Shown here: piece after piece, positions 37,360 to 51,150 of the stretch | How the letters are laid out: each line of letters starts with the position of its first letter | Position numbering within the stretch: the stretch's first letter is position 1 | From: Litoditis marina | Lineage: Eukaryota > Nematoda > Chromadorea > Rhabditida > Rhabditidae | Direction of reading: 5' to 3' | Length of the DNA stretch: 64,000 nucleotides | Assembly: GCA_964036275.1 (NCBI GenBank) | Contig: CAXIWQ010000486.1 | Coordinates: forward strand, 620,001 to 684,000 | Notes under the pieces: model-generated | Databases searched by the model: none | The model's input: the letters and a program-made list of their open reading frames with translations, nothing else | Told to the model about the DNA's origin: nothing | Translations under genes and position numbers: made by a program

Positions 37360-40300
37360 TTTGGCTTGCAGTTACAGAGAACAGTTCATACGGCTATCAA
37401 ATCTGTTGCTGCCAGCTACAAAAACTTAATACGACAATCTATTCTGTGGTGCACAACCACAAAGTTCGAATTGACGCGGTTATTGACTTTGTGGCTTGCA
37501 GCTACAGAAAAAAAGCTTATACGGCTATCAAGTGTGTTGCTCACAGCTACAAGAACTTAATACGACTGAATATTCTGTGGCGCACAGCCACAAAAGACGA
37601 ATTAACGCGGTTATTAAATCTTTGCCTTGCAGCTACAGAAAAAAAAGTTCATACGGCTATCAAGTCTGTTGCTCCCAGCTACAAGAAAGTAATACGACTA
37701 TCTATTCTGTGGCGCACAGCCACGAAATACGAATTTACGCGGTTATTAACTCTTTGCCGTGCAGCTACAGAAAAAAGTTTATACGGCTATCAAGTATGTT
37801 GCTCCCAGCTACAAAAACCTAATACGACTATCTATTCTGTGGCGCACAGCCACAAAATACGAATTAACGCGGTTATCGACTTTTTGCCTTGCAGCTACAG
37901 AAAAAAGTTTATACGGCTATCAAGTCTGTTGCTCCCAGCTACAAAAACCTAATACGATTATCTATTCTGTGGCGCACAGCCACGAAATACGAATTAACGC
38001 GGTTATCGACTCTTCGGCTTGCAGTTACAGAAAAAAAAATAATACGGCTATCAAGTCTGTTGCTCCCAGCTACAAAAACCTAATACGATTATCTATTCTG
38101 TGGCGCACAGCCACGAAATACGAATTAACGCGGTTATTGACTCTTTGTTTTGCAGCTACAGAAAAAAGTTTATACGGCTATCAAGTATGTTGCTCCCAGC
38201 TAGAAAAACCCAATACAACTATCTATTCTGTGGTGCACAGCCACAAAAGACAAATTAACGCGGTTATTACCTCTTTGCCTTGCAGCTACGGAAAAAAGTT
38301 TATACGGCTATCAAGTCTGTTGCTCCCAGCTACAAAAACGTAATACGACTTCATATTCTGTGGCGCACAGCCACAAAAGACAAATTAACGCGGTTATTGA
38401 CTCTTTGCCTTGCAGCTACAGAAAAAAATTTATACGGGTATCAAATATGTTGCTCCCAGCTAGAAAAACCCAATACAACTATCTATTCTGTGGCACACAG
38501 CCACAAAATACGAATTAACGCGGTTATCGACTTTTTGCCTTGCAGCTACAGAAAAAAGTTTATACGGCTATCAAGTCTGTTGCTCATGGCTACAAAAACC
38601 TAATACGACTTTATATTCTGTGGCGCACAGCCACAAAAGACAAATTAACGCGGTTATTACCTCTTTGCCTTGCAGCTACAGAAAAAAATTCATACGGCTA
38701 TCACGTCTGTTGCTCCCAGCTACAAAAACCTAATACGACTTTATATTCTGTGGCGCACAGCCACAAAAGACAAATTAACGCGGTTATTGACTCTTTGCCG
38801 TGCAGCTACAGAAAAAAGTTTATACGGCTATCAAGTATGTTGCTCCCAGCTACAAAAACCTAATACGACTATCTATTCTGTGGCGCACAGCCACAAAATA
38901 AGAATTAACGCGGTTATCGACTGTTTGCTTTGCAGCTACAGAAAAAAGTTAATACGGCTATCAAGTCGGTTGCTCCCAGCTACAAAAACCTAATACGACA
39001 ATCTATTCTGTGGTGCACAACCACAAAGTACTAATTAACGCGGTTATTGACTCTGTGGCTTGCAGCTACAGAAAAAAGCTTATACGGCTATCAAGTGTGT
39101 TGCTTACAGCTACAAGAACTTAATACGACTATATATTCTGTGGCGCACAGCCACAAAAGACAAATTAACTCGGTTATTACCTCTTTGCCTTGCAGCTACG
39201 GAAAAAAAGTTTATACGGCTATCAAGTCTGTTGCTCCCAGATACAAAAACGTAATACGACTTCATATTCTGTGGCGCACAGCCACAAAAGACAAATAAAC
39301 GCGGTTATTAACTCTTTGCCGTGCAGCTACAGAAAAAAGTTTATACGGCTATCAAGTATGTTGCTCCCAGCTACAAAAACCTAATACGACTATCTATTCT
39401 GTGGCGCACAGCCACAAAATACGAATTAACGCGGTTATCGACTTTTTGCCTTGCAGCTACAGAAAAAAGTTTATACGGCTATCAAGTCTGTTGCTCCCAG
39501 CTACAAAAACCTAATACGATTATCTATTCTGTGGCGCACAGCCACGAAATACGAATTAACGCGGTTATCGACTCTTCGGCTTGCAGTTACAGAAAAAAAA
39601 ATAATACGGCTATCAAGTCTGTTGCTCCCAGCTACAAAAACCTAATACGATTATCTATTCTGTGGCGCACAGCCACGAAATACGAATTAACGCGGTTATT
39701 GACTCTTTGTTTTGCAGCTACAGAAAAAAGTTTATACGGCTATCAAGTATGTTGCTCCCAGCTAGAAAAACCCAATACAACTATCTATTCTGTGGTGCAC
39801 AGCCACAAAAGACAAATTAACGCGGTTATTACCTCTTTGCCTTGCAGCTACGGAAAAAAGTTTATACGGCTATCAAGTCTGTTGCTCCCAGCTACAAAAA
39901 CGTAATACGACTTCATATTCTGTGGCGCACAGCCACAAAAGACAAATTAACGCGGTTATTGACTCTTTGCCGTGCAGCTACAGAAAAAAGTTTATACGGC
40001 TATCAAGTATGTTGCTCCCAGCTACAAAAACCTAATACGACTATCTATTCTGTGGCGCACAGCCACAAAATACGAATCAACGCGGTTATCGACTGTTTGC
40101 AGCTACAGAAAAAAGTTAATACGGCTATCAAGTCTTTTGCTCCCAGCTACAAAAACCTGATACGACAATCTATTCTGTGGCGTACAGCCACAAAATACGA
40201 ATTAACGCGGTTATCGACTCTTTGCCTTGCAGCTACAGAGAACATTTCATACGGCTATCTAATCTGTTGCTCACAGCTACAAAAACCTAATACGACAATC

Positions 40301-40900
40301 TATTCTGTGGCGCACAGCCACAAAATACGAATAAACGCGGTAATCGACTCGTTGGCTTGCAGTTACAGAGAAAAGTTCATACGGCTATCAAGTCTGTTGC
40401 TCCCAGCTACAAAAAGACCTAACACGACTATATATTCTGTGGCGCACAGCCACAAAAGACGAATTAACGCGGTTATTGACTCTTTGCCTTGCAGCTACAG
40501 AAAAAAAATATACGGCTATCAAGTCTTTGCTCCCAAGAACAGTTCATACGGTTATCAAATCTGTTGCTCCCAGCTACAAAAACTCAATACGACTATCTCT
40601 TCTGTGGCGCACAGCCACGAAATACGAATTAACGCGGCTATCGACTCTTTGGCTTGCAGCTACAGAAAAAAAGTTTACACGGCTATCAGGTCTGTTGCTC
40701 CCAGCTACAAAAACCTAATACGACAATCTATTCTGTGGCGCACAGCCAAAAAATACGAACTAAAGAGGTTATCGACTCTTTGGCTTGCAGTTACAGAGAA
40801 CAGTTCATACGGCTATCAAATCTGTTGCTGCCAGCTACAAAAACCTAATACGACTATCTATTCTGTGGCGCACAGCCACAAAATACGAATAAACACGGTA
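37360..40900 (+). repeat. Superblock copy 3 (rearranged)
   Basis: The agaaagtaatacg marker is present near 37,675. The sequence then jumps at about 37,740 from gaatttacgcggtta directly into the ttaactctttgccgtgc monomer, skipping the 'tgctcatggctac' stretch that follows in the other copies. That stretch appears later, from about 38,400. From there to about 40,830 it matches superblock copy 2 at about 4,780 bp. The two-base insertion ctacaaaaagacc near 40,411 fuses frames and explains the 378-codon run there. Confidence 0.78.
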
Positions 40901-41339
40901 ATCGACTCGTTGGCTTGCAGTTACAGAGAAAAGTTCATACGGCTATCAAGTCTGTTGCTCCCAGCTACAAAGACCTAACACGACTATATATTCTGTGGCG
41001 CACAGCCACAAAAGACGAATTAACGCGGTTATTGACTCTTTGCCTTGCAGCTACAGAAAAAAAATATACGGCTATCAAGTCTTTGCTCCCAAGAACAGTT
41101 CATACGGTTATCAAATCTGTTGCTCCCAGCTACAAAAACTCAATACGACTATCTCTTCTGTGGCGCACAGCCACGAAATACGAATTAACGCGGCTATCGA
41201 CTCTTTGGCTTGCAGCTACAGAAAAAAAGTTTACACGGCTATCAGGTCTGTTGCTCCCAGCTACAAAAACCTAATACGACAATCTATTCTGTGGCGCACA
41301 GCCAAAAAAATACGAACTAACGCGGTTATCGACTCTTTG

Positions 41340-44300
41340 GCTTGCAGTTACAGAGAACAGTTCATACGGCTATCAAATCTGTTGCTGCCAGCTACAAAAA
41401 CTTAATACGACAATCTATTCTGTGGTGCACAACCACAAAGTTCGAATTGACGCGGTTATTGACTTTGTGGCTTGCAGCTACAGAAAAAAAGCTTATACGG
41501 CTATCAAGTGTGTTTCTCACAGCTACAAGAACTTAATACGACTGAATATTCTGTGGCGCACAGCCACAAAAGACGAATTAACGCGGTTATTAAATCTTTG
41601 CCTTGCAGCTACAGAAAAAAAAGTTCATACGGCTATCAAGTCTGTTGCTCCCAGCTACAAGAAAGTAATACGACTATCTATTCTGTGGCGCACAGCCACG
41701 AAATACGAATTTACGCGGTTATCGACTCTTTGACTTGCATTTACAGTAAACAGTTCATACGGCTATCAAATCTGTTGCTCCCAGCTACAAAAACCTAATA
41801 CGACAATCTATTCTGTGGCGCACAGCCACAAAATACGAATTAACGCGGTTATCGACTTTTTGCCTTGCAGCTACAGAGAACAGTTCATACGGCTATCAGG
41901 TCTGTTGCTCATGGCTACAAAAACCTAATACGACTTTATATTCTGTGGCGCACAGCCACAAAAGACAAATTAACGCGGTTATTGACTCTTTGCCTTGCAG
42001 CTACAGAAAAAAATTTATACGGCTATCAAATATGTTGCTCCCAGCTAGAAAAACCCAATACAACTATCTATTCTGTGGCACACAGCCACAAAATACGAAT
42101 TAACGCGGTTATCGACTTTTTGCCTTGCAGCTATAGAAAAAAGTTTATACGGCTATCAAGTCTGTTGCTCATGGCTACAAAAACCTAATACGACTTTATA
42201 TTCTGTGGCGCACAGCCACAAAAGACAAATTAACGCGGTTATTACCTCTTTGCCTTGCAGCTACAGAAAAAAATTCATACGGCTATCACGTCTGTTGCTC
42301 CCAGCTACAAAAACCTAATACGACTTTATATTCTGTGGCGCACAGCCACAAAAGACAAATTAACGCGGTTATTGACTCTTTGCCGTGCAGCTACAGAAAA
42401 AAGTTTATACGGCTATCAAGTATGTTGCTCCCAGCTACAAAAACCTAATACGACTATCTATTCTGTGGCGCACAGCCACAAAATAAGAATTAACGCGGTT
42501 ATCGACTGTTTGCTTTGCAGCTACAGAAAAAAGTTAATACGGCTATCAAGTCGGTTGCTCCCAGCTACAAAAACCTAATACGACAATCTATTCTGTGGTG
42601 CACAACCACAAAGTACTAATTAACGCGGTTATTGACTCTGTGGCTTGCAGCTACAGAAAAAAGCTTATACGGCTATCAAGTGTGTTGCTTACAGCTACAA
42701 GAACTTAATACGACTATATATTCTGTGGCGCACAGCCACAAAAGACAAATTAACTCGGTTATTACCTCTTTGCCTTGCAGCTACGGAAAAAAAGTTTATA
42801 CGGCTATCAAGTCTGTTGCTCCCAGATACAAAAACGTAATACGACTTCATATTCTGTGGCGCACAGCCACAAAAGACAAATAAACGCGGTTATTAACTCT
42901 TTGCCGTGCAGTTACAGAAAAAAGTTTATACGGCTATCAAGTATGTTGCTCCCAGCTACAAAAACCTAATACGACTATCTATTCTGTGGCGCACAGCCAC
43001 AAAATACGAATTAACGCGGTTATCGACTTTTTGCCTTGCAGCTACAGAAAAAAGTTTATACGGCTATCAAGTCTGTTGCTCCCAGCTACAAAAACCTAAT
43101 ACGATTATCTATTCTGTGGCGCACAGCCACGAAATACGAATTAACGCGGTTATCGACTCTTCGGCTTGCAGTTACAGAAAAAAAAATAATACGGCTATCA
43201 AGTCTGTTGCTCCCAACTACAAAAACCTAATACGACTTTATGTTTTGTGGCGCACAGCCACAAAAGACAGATTAACGCGGTTATTGACTCTTTGTTTTGC
43301 AGCTACAGAAAAAAGTTTATACGGCTATCAAGTATGTTGCTCCCAGCTAGAAAAACCCAATACAACTATCTATTCTGTGGTGCACAGCCACAAAAGACAA
43401 ATTAACGCGGTTATTACCTCTTTGCCTTGCAGCTACGGAAAAAAGTTTATAAGGCTATCAAGTCTGTTGCTCCCAGCTACAAAAACGTAATACGACTTCA
43501 TATTCTGTGGCGCACAGCCACAAAAGACAAATTAACGCGGTTATTGACTCTCTGCCGTGCAGCTACAGAAAAAAGTTTATACGGCTATCAAGTATGTTGC
43601 TCCCAGCTACAAAAACCTAATACGACTATCTATTCTGTGGCGCACAGCCACAAAATACGAATCAACGCGGTTATCGACTGTTTGCAGCTACAGAAAAAAG
43701 TTAATACGGCTATCAAGTCTTTTGCTCCCAGCTACAAAAACCTGATACGACAATCTATTCTGTGGCGTACAGCCACAAAATACGAATTAACGCGGTTATC
43801 GACTCTTTGCCTTGCAGCTACAGAGAACATTTCATACGGCTATCTAATCTGTTGCTCCCAGCTACAAAAACCTAATACGACAATCTATTCTGTGGCGCAC
43901 AGCCACAAAATACGAATAAACGCGGTAATCGACTCGTTGGCTTGCAGTTACAGAGAAAAGTTCATACGGCTATCAAGTCTGTTGCTCCCAGCTACAAAGA
44001 CCTAACACGACTATATATTCTGTGGCGCACAGCCACAAAAGACGAATTAACGCGGTTATTGACTCTTTGCCTTGCAGCTACAGAAAAAAAAATATACGGC
44101 TATCAAGTCTTTGCTCCCAAGAACAGTTCATACGGTTATCAAATCTGTTGCTCCCAGCTACAAAAACTCAATACGACTATCTCTTCTGTGGCGCACAGCC
44201 ACGAAATACGAATTAACGCGGCTATCGACTCCTTGGCTTGCAGCTACAGAAAAAAAGTTTACACGGCTATCAGGTCTGTTGCTCCCAGCTACAAAAACCT
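41340..44300 (+). repeat. Superblock copy 4
   Basis: This block matches 32,980-35,900 at 8,362-8,366 bp, and its part from about 42,110 matches about 38,520 onward at about 3,585 bp once one fewer monomer is allowed for. Private changes include agctatagaaaa near 42,130 and tataaggctatc near 43,448. Confidence 0.82.
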
Positions 44301-45600
44301 AATACGACAATCTATTCTGTGGCGCACAGCCAAAAAATACGAACTAAAGAGGTTATCGACTCTTTGGCTTGCAGTTACAGAGAACAGTTCATACGGCTAT
44401 CAAATCTGTTGCTGCCAGCTACAAAAACCTAATACGACTATCTATTCTGTGGCGCACAGCCACAAAATACGAATCAACGCGGTTATCGACTGTTTGCAGC
44501 TACAGAAAAAAGTTAATACGGCTATCAAGTCTTTTGCTCCCAGCTACAAAAACCTGATACGACAATCTATTCTGTGGCGTACAGCCACAAAATACGAATT
44601 AACGCGGTTATCGACTCTTTGCCTTGCAGCTACAGAGAACATTTCATACGGCTATCTAATCTGTTGCTCCCAGCTACAAAAACCTAATACGACAATCTAT
44701 TCTGTGGCGCACAGCCACAAAATACGAATAAACGCGGTAATCGACTCGTTGGCTTGCAGTTACAGAGAAAAGTTCATACGGTTATCAAATCTGTTGCTCC
44801 CAGCTACAAAAACTCAATACGACTATCTCTTCTGTGGCGCACAGCCACGAAATACGAATTAACGCGGCTATCGACTCTTTGGCTTGCAGCTACAGAAAAA
44901 AAGTTTACACGGCTATCAGGTCTGTTGCTCCCAGCTACAAAAACCTAATACGACTGTTTATCCTGTGGCGCACAGCCACAAAAGACAGTTTAACGCGGTT
45001 ATTGACTCTTTGCCTTCCAGCTACAGAAAAAAATTTATACGGCTATCAAGTCTGTTGCTCCCAGCTACAAAAACTTAATACGACTATCTTTTCTGTGGCG
45101 CACAGCCACAAAAGACAAATTAACGCGGTTATCGACTCATTGGCTTGCAGCTACGGAAAAAAGTTTATACGGCTATCAAGTCTGTTGCTCCCAGCTACAA
45201 AAACCTAATACGACTTTATATTATGTGGCGCACAGCCACAAAAGACAAATTAACGCGGTTATTACCTCTTTGCCTCGCAGCTACACAAAAAAGTTTATAC
45301 GGCTATCAAGTCTGTTGCTCCCAGCTACAAAAACCTAATACGACTTTATATTCTGTGGCGCACAGCCACAAAAGACAAATTAACGCGGTTATTGACTCTT
45401 TGCCGTGCAGCTACAGGAAAAAGTTTATACGGCTATCAAGTATGTTGCTCCCAGCTACAAAAACCTAATACGACTATCTATTCTGTGGCGCACAGCCACA
45501 AAATACGAGTTAACGTGGTTATCGACTGTTTGCTTTGCAGCTACAGAAAAAAGTTAATACGGCTATCAAGTCTGTTGTTCCCAGCTACAAAAACCTGATA
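44100..45600 (+). repeat. 1.5-kb block also present at about 47,620-49,120 and 28,720-30,220
   Basis: The block runs from the 93-bp-deleted monomer through actgtttatcctgtgg, gccttccagctac, atcttttctgtgg, tattatgtggcg and ctacacaaaaaag to the ggaaaaagtttatacgg monomer. The same series occurs 3,522 bp downstream, and most of it (about 44,750-45,600) occurs 15,379 bp upstream. The 15-kb separation with near identity points to transfer or amplification over long distances within the array. Confidence 0.82.
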
Positions 45601-47300
45601 CGACAATCTATTCTGTGGCGCACAGCCACAAAATACGAATTAACGCGGTTATCGACTCTTTGCCTTGCAGCTACAGAGAACAGTTCATACGGCTATCAAA
45701 TATGTTGCTCCCAGCTACAAAAACCTAATACGACAATCTATTCTGTGGCGCACAGCCACAAAATACGAATTAACGCGGTTATCGACTCTTTGCCTTGCAG
45801 CTACAGAAAACAGTTCATACGGCTATCAAGTTGCTCATGGCTACAAAAACCTAATACGACTTTATATTCTGTGGCGCACAGCCACAAAAGACAAATTAAC
45901 GCGGTTATTGACTCTTTGCCTTGCAGCTACAGAAAAAAATTATACGGCTATCAAGTATGTTGCTCCCAGCTAGAAAAACCAATACAATTATCTATTCTGT
46001 GGCACACAGCCACAAAATACGAATTAACGCGGTTATCGACTCTTTGCCTTGCAGCTACAGAAAAAAGTTTATACGGCTATCAAGTCTGTTGCTCATGGCT
46101 ACAAAACCTAATACGACTTTATATTCTGTGGCGCACAGCCACAAAAGACAAATTAACGCGGTTATTACCTCTTTGCCTTGCAGCTACAGAAAAAAGTTTA
46201 TACGGCTATCAAGTCTGTTGCTCCCAGCTACAAAAACCTAATACGACTATCTATTCTGTGGCGCACAGCCACAAAATACGAATCAACGCGGTTATCGACT
46301 GTTTGCAGCTACAGAAAAAAGTTAATACGGCTATCAAGTCTTTTGCTCCCAGCTACAAAAACCTGATACGACAATCTATTCTGTGGCGTACAGCCACAAA
46401 ATACGAGTTAACGTGGTTATCGACTGTTTGCTTTGCAGCTACAGAAAAAAGTTAATACGGCTATCAAGTCTGTTGTTCCCAGCTACAAAAACCTGATACG
46501 ACAATCTATTCTGTGGCGCACAGCCACAAAATACGAATTAACGCGGTTATCGACTCTTTGCCTTGCAGCTACAGAGAACAGTTCATACGGCTATCAAATA
46601 TGTTGCTCCCAGCTACAAAAACCTAATACGACAATCTATTCTGTGGCGCACAGCCACAAAATACGAATTAACGCGGTTATCGACTCTTTGCCTTGCAGCT
46701 ACAGAAAACAGTTCATACGGCTATCAAGTTGCTCATGGCTACAAAAACCTAATACGACTTTATATTCTGTGGCGCACAGCCACAAAAGACAAATTAACGC
46801 GGTTATTGACTCTTTGCCTTGCAGCTACAGAAAAAAATTTATACGGCTATCAAGTATGTTGCTCCCAGCTAGAAAAACCCAATACAATTATCTATTCTGT
46901 GGCACACAGCCACAAAATACGAATTAACGCGGTTATCGACTCTTTGCCTTGCAGCTACAGAAAAAAGTTTATACGGCTATCAAGTCTGTTGCTCATGGCT
47001 ACAAAAACCTAATACGACTTTATATTCTGTGGCGCACAGCCACAAAAGACAAATTAACGCGGTTATTACCTCTTTGCCTTGCAGCTACAGAAAAAAAGTT
47101 TATACGGCTATCAAGTCTGTTGCTCCCAGCTACAAAAACCTAATACGACTATCTATTCTGTGGCGCACAGCCACAAAATACGAATTAACGCGGTTATCGA
47201 CTGTTTGCAGCTACAGAAAAAAGTTAATACGGCCATCAAGTCTTTTGCTCCCAGCTACAAAAACCTGATACGACAATCTATTCTGTGGCGTACAGCCACA
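45500..47300 (+). repeat. 898-bp (7-monomer) tandem duplication
   Basis: The series beginning with gagttaacgtgg and gttgttcccagc, through two gaacagttc monomers to the caagttgctcatggc monomer (4-bp deletion), occurs at about 45,500 and again 898-900 bp downstream. Copy 1 has extra one-base losses: aaaaaccaatac near 45,976 and ctacaaaacctaat near 46,099. Confidence 0.82.
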
Positions 47301-48919
47301 AAATACGAATTAACGCGGTTATCGACTCTTTGCCTTGCAGCTACAGAGAACATTTCATACGGCTATCTAATCTGTTGCTCCCAGCTACAAAAACCTAATA
47401 CGACAATCTATTCTGTGGCGCACAGCCACAAAATACGAATAAACGCGGTAATCGACTCGTTGGCTTGCAGTTACAGAGAAAAGTTCATACGGCTATCAAG
47501 TCTGTTGCTCCCAGCTACAAAGACCTAACACGACTATATATTCTGTGGCGCACAGCCACAAAAGACGAATTAACGCGGTTATTGACTCTTTGCCTTGCAG
47601 CTACAGAAAAAAAATATACGGCTATCAAGTCTTTGCTCCCAAGAACAGTTCATACGGTTATCAAATCTGTTGCTCCCAGCTACAAAAACTCAATACGACT
47701 ATCTCTTCTGTGGCGCACAGCCACGAAATACGAATTAACGCGGCTATCGACTCTTTGGCTTGCAGCTACAGAAAAAAAGTTTACACGGCTATCAGGTCTG
47801 TTGCTCCCAGCTACAAAAACCTAATACGACAATCTATTCTGTGGCGCACAGCCAAAAAATACGAACTAACGCGGTTATCGACTCTTTGGCTTGCAGTTAC
47901 AGAGAAAAGTTCATACGGCTATCAAATCTGTTGCTGCCAGCTACAAAAACCTAATACGACTATCTATTCTGTGGCGCACAGCCACAAAATACGAATCAAC
48001 GCGGTTATCGACTGTTTGCAGCTACAGAAAAAAGTTAATACGGCTATCAAGTCTTTTGCTCCCAGCTACAAAAACCTGATACGACAATCTATTCTGTGGC
48101 GTACAGCCACAAAATACGAATTAACGCGGTTATCGACTCTTTGCCTTGCAGCTACAGAGAACATTTCATACGGCTATCTAATCTGTTGCTCCCAGCTACA
48201 AAAACCTAATACGACAATCTATTCTGTGGCGCACAGCCACAAAATACGAATAAACGCGGTAATCGACTCGTTGGCTTGCAGTTACAGAGAAAAGTTCATA
48301 CGGTTATCAAATCTGTTGCTCCCAGCTACAAAAACTCAATACGACTATCTCTTCTGTGGCGCACAGCCACGAAATACGAATTAACGCGGCTATCGACTCT
48401 TTGGCTTGCAGCTACAGAAAAAAAGTTTACACGGCTATCAGGTCTGTTGCTCCCAGCTACAAAAACCTAATACGACTGTTTATCCTGTGGCGCACAGCCA
48501 CAAAAGACAGTTTAACGCGGTTATTGACTCTTTGCCTTCCAGCTACAGAAAAAAATTTATACGGCTATCAAGTCTGTTGCTCCCAGCTACAAAAACTTAA
48601 TACGACTATCTTTTCTGTGGCGCACAGCCACAAAAGACAAATTAACGCGGTTATCGACTCATTGGCTTGCAGCTACGGAAAAAAGTTTATACGGCTATCA
48701 AGTCTGTTGCTCCCAGCTACAAAAACCTAATACGACTTTATATTATGTGGCGCACAGCCACAAAAGACAAATTAACGCGGTTATTACCTCTTTGCCTCGC
48801 AGCTACACAAAAAAGTTTATACGGCTATCAAGTCTGTTGCTCCCAGCTACAAAAACCTAATACGACTTTATATTCTGTGGCGCACAGCCACAAAAGACAA
48901 ATTAACGCGGTTATTGACT

Positions 48920-51150
48920 CTTTGCCGTGCAGCTACAGGAAAAAGTTTATACGGCTATCAAGTATGTTGCTCCCAGCTACAAAAACCTAATACGACTATC
49001 TATTCTGTGGCGCACAGCCACAAAATACGAGTTAACGCGGTTATCGACTGTTTGCTTTGCAGCTACAGAAAAAAGTTAATACGGCTATCCAGTCTGTTGT
49101 TCCCAGCTACAAAAACCTGATACGACAATCTATTCTGTGGCGCACAGCCACAAAATACGAACTAACGCGGTTATCGACTCTTTGCCTTGCAGCTACAGAG
49201 AACAGTTCATACGGCTATCAAATATGTTGCTCCCAGCTACAAAAACCTAATACGACAATCTATTCTGTGGCGCACAGCCACAAAATACGAATTAACGCGG
49301 TTATCGACTCTTTGCCTTGCAGCTACAGAAAACAGTTCATACGGCTATCAAGTTGCTCATGGCTACAAAAACCTAATACGACTTTATATTCTGTGGCGCA
49401 CAGCCACAAAAGACAAATTAACGCGGTTATTGACTCTTTGCCTTGCAGCTACAGAAAAAAATTTATACGGCTATCAAGTATGTTGCTCCCAGCTAGAAAA
49501 ACCCAATACAATTATCTATTCTGTGGCACACAGCCACAAAATACGAATTAACGCGGTTATCGACTCTTTGCCTTGCAGCTACAGAAAAAAGTTTATACGG
49601 CTATCAAGTCTGTTGCTCATGGCTACAAAAACCTAATACGACTTTATATTCTGTGGCGCACAGCCACAAAAGACAAATTAACGCGGTTATTACCTCTTTG
49701 CCTTGCAGCTACAGAAAAAAGTTTATACGGCTATCAAGTCTGTTGCTCCCAGCTACAAAAACCTAATACGACTATCTATTCTGTGGCGCACAGCCACAAA
49801 ATACGAATCAACGCGGTTATCGACTGTTTGCAGCTACAGAAAAAAAGTTAATACGGCTATCAAGTCTTTTGCTCCCAGCTACAAAAACCTGATACGACAA
49901 TCTATTCTGTGGCGTACAGCCACAAAATACGAATTAACGCGGTTATCGACTCTTTGCCTTGCAGCTACAGAGAACATTTCATACGGTTATCTAATCTGTT
50001 GCTCCCAGCTACAAAAACCTAATACGACAATCTATTCTGTGGCGCACAGCCACAAAATACGAATTAACGCGGTTATCGACTCTTTGCCGTGCAGCTACAG
50101 GAAAAAGTTTATACGGCTATCAAGTATGTTGCTCCCAGCTACAAAAACCTAATACGACTATCTATTCTGTGGCGCACAGCCACAAAATACGAGTTAACGC
50201 GGTTATCGACTGTTTGCTTTGCAGCTACAGAAAAAAGTTAATACGGCTATCCAGTCTGTTGTTCCCAGCTACAAAAACCTGATACGACAATCTATTCTGT
50301 GGCGCACAGCCACAAAATACGAATTAACGCGGTTATCGACTCTTTGCCTTGCAGCTACAGAGAACAGTTCATACGGCTATCAAATATGTTGCTCCCAGCT
50401 ACAAAAACCTAATACGACAATCTATTCTGTGGCGCACAGCCACAAAATACGAATTAACGCGGTTATCGACTCTTTGCCTTGCAGCTACAGAAAACAGTTC
50501 ATACGGCTATCAAGTTGCTCATGGCTACAAAAACCTAATACGACTTTATATTCTGTGGCGCACAGCCACAAAAGACAAATTAACGCGGTTATTGACTCTT
50601 TGCCTTGCAGCTACAGAAAAAAATTTATACGGCTATCAAGTATGTTGCTCCCAGCTAGAAAAACCCAATACAATTATCTATTCTGTGGCACACAGCCACA
50701 AAATACGAATTAACGCGGTTATCGACTCTTTGCCTTGCAGCTACAGAAAAAAGTTTATACGGCTATCAAGTCTGTTGCTCATGGCTACAAAAACCTAATA
50801 CGACTTTATATTCTGTGGCGCACAGCCACAAAAGACAAATTAACGCGGTTATTACCTCTTTGCCTTGCAGCTACAGAAAAAAGTTTATACGGCTATCAAG
50901 TCTGTTGCTCCCAGCTACAAAAACCTAATACGACTATCTATTCTGTGGCGCACAGCCACAAAATACGAATCAACGCGGTTATCGACTGTTTGCAGCTACA
51001 GAAAAAAAGTTAATACGGCTATCAAGTCTTTTGCTCCCAGCTACAAAAACCTGATACGACAATTTATTCTGTGGCGTACAGCCACAAAATACGAATTAAC
51101 GCGGTTATCGACTCTTTGCCTTGCAGCTACAGAGAACATTTCATACGGTT
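48920..51150 (+). repeat. 1,162-bp (9-monomer) tandem duplication
   Basis: About 48,920-50,080 is repeated at 50,080 onward at a constant offset of 1,162 bp. Shared private features are ggctatccagtctgttgttc, the caagttgctcatggc 4-bp deletion, cccaatacaattatc, and the tgtttgcagctac 6-bp deletion with an extra A. The copies appear almost identical, so the event is recent. Confidence 0.88.
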
